A stretch of DNA of 64,000 nucleotides from assembly GCA_951813285.1 (NCBI GenBank), contig OX638355.1:2499136-2563135 (forward strand), in the 5' to 3' direction. Below the pieces are notes generated by a model that saw only the letters and a program-made list of their open reading frames with translations, searched no databases and had not been told where the DNA came from. Shown here piece after piece: positions 61,893 to 64,000 of this stretch (position 1 is the first letter of the stretch; every line of letters starts with the position of its first letter). Source of the DNA: Terriglobia bacterium. Lineage in GTDB: Bacteria; Acidobacteriota; Terriglobia; Versatilivoradales; Versatilivoraceae. The position numbers were made by a program, and so were the translations under genes.

Positions 61893-63026
61893 ATGAAGCT
61901 ACCCTCCATTGCGATCACTTTGTTGGTTTGGGCCATTTCCGTCCTGGCTTTGGACGACTTGAGTCTTACTCATGTGGATGTCTTCCAGTCCGGCCAGGAG
62001 GGTTACCACACCTATCGTATCCCGATCATCGAGACGGCTCCCGACGGCACGCTGCTGGTGTTTGTAGAAGCCCGAAAGTACAACGCCCATGATCCTGGCA
62101 TGGAGGGGAACGACATCGACCTCGCCTTGAAACGGAGTACCGACGGTGGTCGGACCTGGTCCCGGATGACGGTGTTGGATGATCCGGGTGAGCGCTGGTC
62201 CTCCTGCAATGCGGCCACCGTGGTCGATCGAGAAAAAGGCCGGATCTGGTTGCTTCACGGCAGGAACAAGCCGGATCGCAGCAGCTTGACGGTTCGACCC
62301 GGCACTGACGACGCCCAGGCATGGGCGCGCTATAGCGAGGACAACGGCCTGACTTGGTCGGAGCCGGTGGATATCACAAGAGCTGTCCGGGACGTCAACC
62401 AGTGGGGTGGCGCCTATTTCGGTCCCGGGGGTGCGATTCAGGACAGTCGCGGCCGGTTGATCTTCCCCGTCGCCAAGATCACCGCCCGGAAGGATTCTCA
62501 GGGCAACCTGACACCCGGTACCTGGACGGCGTTTGCCTTGTATAGCGACGACCACGGCAAGACCTGGAAACGGGGCCAACTGGCCAAACGTTCCACCAGC
62601 GAGAGTCAGTTGGTCGAGCTGACCGATGGAACTCTGCTGATGGACTCTCGCCAGGATCGTGAGCCGAATCGCTGGCTGACAGCCAGCCGCGACGGGGGCA
62701 GGACCTGGTTGCCGGCCAGAGACGGCCAGATTGTGCCGCCGATCGCTGCCGGGATCGAGCGTTACTCCTTGAAGGCGGCTGGAGACGATCGAAATCGGAT
62801 CCTGTGGACAGGCCCCAAGGGACCCGGACGCAAGACACTGGTGCTGCGCGCCAGCTATGACGAGGGGAAAACCTTTACCGGGGAAAAAGTGATCTCGAAC
62901 GACCGGGCAGCCTATTCAGACCTCACTATCCTGAAGGATAAAAGCGTTGGAGTCATCTGGGAGCGGGGCGGCTACGCGTTCGTTACCTTCTCGCGTTTCA
63001 ATCTGGACTTTCTGGAGCCGAAGTGA
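61893..63026 (+). CDS. Exo-alpha-sialidase (GH33)
   Basis: This 377-residue protein has a signal peptide (IAITLLVWAISVLAL). The arginine motif HTYRIPIIET, the FVEARKYNAHDPG segment with acid residues and five Asp boxes (STDGGRTW, SEDNGLTW, SDDHGKTW, SRDGGRTW, SYDEGKTF) give a canonical six-bladed sialidase. It would release terminal sialic acid or a related nonulosonic sugar in the periplasm or outside the cell. It is followed after 69 bp by a truncated sodium:solute symporter, a pairing that would fit release and uptake of the sugar. Confidence 0.9.
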   Translation: MKLPSIAITLLVWAISVLALDDLSLTHVDVFQSGQEGYHTYRIPIIETAPDGTLLVFVEARKYNAHDPGMEGNDIDLALKRSTDGGRTWSRMTVLDDPGERWSSCNAATVVDREKGRIWLLHGRNKPDRSSLTVRPGTDDAQAWARYSEDNGLTWSEPVDITRAVRDVNQWGGAYFGPGGAIQDSRGRLIFPVAKITARKDSQGNLTPGTWTAFALYSDDHGKTWKRGQLAKRSTSESQLVELTDGTLLMDSRQDREPNRWLTASRDGGRTWLPARDGQIVPPIAAGIERYSLKAAGDDRNRILWTGPKGPGRKTLVLRASYDEGKTFTGEKVISNDRAAYSDLTILKDKSVGVIWERGGYAFVTFSRFNLDFLEPK

Positions 63027-63095
63027 CGGATGGATCGCAATCGGCCCGGATGACCTCATCACTTTCCATTAGACACTACACCTAGAGGAAAAGGC

Positions 63096-63449
63096 ATGTT
63101 TGGCGTCATCGGACCCGTCGACACCGCAGTGGTGTTGATCTACTTCACGGTGATCGCCTTCATGGGTGTGTCTCTGTGGAGAAGGCAGAATTTTTCCGAA
63201 GAGTACTTCGTTGGCCGGCGAAACATGCATTGGCTGATGGTGGGCATCAGCAATCAGGCTTCACTCAATAAATCTTGCTACCTGACGAATTTTGCAAAAG
63301 GCTCAATATTTAATTTGTTTGTTTTTGGAACTTTACCTGCTATATTTATCGAGAATCTTTCCCAAAAATTTAGAAGATCGCTCAGACGACGCCCAATCCG
63401 TCTGTCGGTGAATTGGTGCAGGATCACCCATAAACCGGAGACAGGATAG
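63096..63449 (+). CDS. Sodium:solute symporter, 5' fragment ending in foreign AT-rich sequence
   Basis: The first 57 residues (MFGVIGPVDTAVVLIYFTVI, EYFVGRRNMHWLMVGISNQA) are a clear sodium:solute symporter N-terminus with the first membrane helix and the GRRNMHW loop. After ISNQAS the similarity to the family seems to end. The following 120 bp (about 63264-63380) are conspicuously AT-rich and encode SLNKSCYLTNFAKGSIFNLF before a stop at 63447. An intact transporter would have about 500 residues, so this is a truncated or chimeric gene. Confidence 0.7.
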   Translation: MFGVIGPVDTAVVLIYFTVIAFMGVSLWRRQNFSEEYFVGRRNMHWLMVGISNQASLNKSCYLTNFAKGSIFNLFVFGTLPAIFIENLSQKFRRSLRRRPIRLSVNWCRITHKPETG

Positions 63450-63478
63450 GAGTTCCGTGGCGGTCGAAGGTGGCGACC

Positions 63479-64000
63479 ATGAGTCAGAAAATTCGGCTGG
63501 CCTTGTTGGTAAACGTCGCGCTGAGCTTGGTCTCAGCGTCCTCTGTGCTGGGCCAGGAGACGAGAATATTGAGAGGGGAGTTGTCAGGGACGATCACGGA
63601 CAGCAGCGGCGCCAGAGTGCCCGGCGTGGACGTGTCGGCGACCCATCAGGAGACCAACTTTGTCCGGACTCAGACGACCGATGACACCGGAGTCTACGTC
63701 TTGAGTGGTCTCCCGGTTGGAGAGTACGTGCTCTCCGCGCAGATATCGGGCTTTCGCGAGTACCGCCAAACTGGAATCGTTCTGGGGGGAGGAGACCGCC
63801 AGACGGTGAACATCGAGCTTGAGGTCGGCGAGGTGACCGATACGGTCGAGGTGATTGAGACCGCTCCCATCATCAATATGACCGACGCATCCATCGGTGA
63901 GAACCTCTCCAATGAAACGGTCGAAACGGTGCCAATTAACGGCCGGGACTTCACCCAGCTCCTGCTGCTGCAGCCGGGAGCCGTTTTGACTCCGAACTAT
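63479..64000 (+). CDS. TonB-dependent receptor with carboxypeptidase-regulatory-like domain (3' end outside window)
   Basis: The frame is open to the window edge. A signal peptide (LALLVNVALSLVSASSVLG) is followed by a CarboxypepD_reg-like beta-sandwich (GELSGTITDSSGARVPGVDV, TDDTGVYVLSGLPVGEYVL) and then the plug start with ETVPINGRDFTQLLLLQPGA. This is the Oar-like receptor layout very common in Acidobacteria. It presumably takes up a glycan or its breakdown product with energy from TonB. An earlier GTG at 63456 is possible. About 174 residues are visible of the roughly 1000 expected. Confidence 0.85.
   Translation, partial: MSQKIRLALLVNVALSLVSASSVLGQETRILRGELSGTITDSSGARVPGVDVSATHQETNFVRTQTTDDTGVYVLSGLPVGEYVLSAQISGFREYRQTGIVLGGGDRQTVNIELEVGEVTDTVEVIETAPIINMTDASIGENLSNETVETVPINGRDFTQLLLLQPGAVLTPNY

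Noticed and set aside
1-64000. tRNA, rRNA, retron or diversity-generating retroelement
   Set aside because: No cloverleaf, rRNA segment or reverse-transcriptase motif (YxDD) was noticed on reading; small RNAs cannot be excluded by eye.

Overview
The window looks like a chromosomal segment of a GC-rich, Gram-negative, heterotrophic bacterium, most likely an Acidobacteriota member (a Planctomycete-like relative is the alternative). The pointers are a DUF1553/DUF1501 gene pair, a TonB-dependent receptor with an N-terminal carboxypeptidase-regulatory-like domain at the right edge, many Tat- or lipoprotein-type exported sialidase and glycosidase-like proteins, and secreted TldD-type proteins. No rRNA or tRNA gene was seen. 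The taxonomic call is inference.

Region 1 (1-2.2 kb) is the end of a DUF1553 gene followed by a complete DUF1501 gene. Region 2 (2.2-20.4 kb) is a mosaic island punctuated by one repeat family. A RAYT-type (REP-associated tyrosine transposase) gene sits in a 1.35 kb element with inverted ends reading AATAGGGGACGTTGTTGAA. Two full-length 270 bp internally deleted copies (MITEs), two truncated copies and two end fragments of the same element, all in one orientation, lie between successive gene modules. The modules are a HAD phosphatase, a potassium channel fused to an AlbA_2 (Schlafen-like) domain, a DUF6361-PLD-helicase operon, an ATPase plus STAND/TPR operon with a HicB remnant locus, and ybdK with a FitAB/VapBC-like pair.

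Region 3 (20.5-28.6 kb) holds a TonB-like protein, a sialidase-like lipoprotein, decayed toxin-antitoxin pieces, a tandem Cache protein, an NRAMP-related transporter with a partial duplicate of its 3' half, and a methyltransferase. Region 4 (28.6-42.4 kb) is a second defence island. It has an AbiE-type toxin-antitoxin pair (the toxin with a WYL-like tail) between IS630 and IS481 remnants, then an Ssp-type DNA phosphorothioation locus. That locus has divergent sspA and sspB-sspC-sspD, followed in the same operon by helicase, MORC-like GHKL ATPase and PLD nuclease genes joined by three 4-bp overlaps. The sspA/sspB intergenic region contains a perfect inverted repeat that reads as a sigma-70 promoter on both strands.

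Region 5 (43-64 kb) is mainly catabolic and exported: a beta-propeller protein, a second VapBC pair, a cupin-SDR-FAH run, four BNR/sialidase-type proteins in all (one of them at 21.5 kb), a double alpha/beta hydrolase, a secreted TldD/TldE-like pair, two Tat-exported glycoside-hydrolase-like proteins, a frameshifted five-bladed-propeller glycosidase, a truncated sodium:solute symporter and the start of a TonB-dependent receptor. Together these suggest scavenging of host- or algal-type glycans. Regions 2 and 4 are layered phage-defence and mobile DNA.
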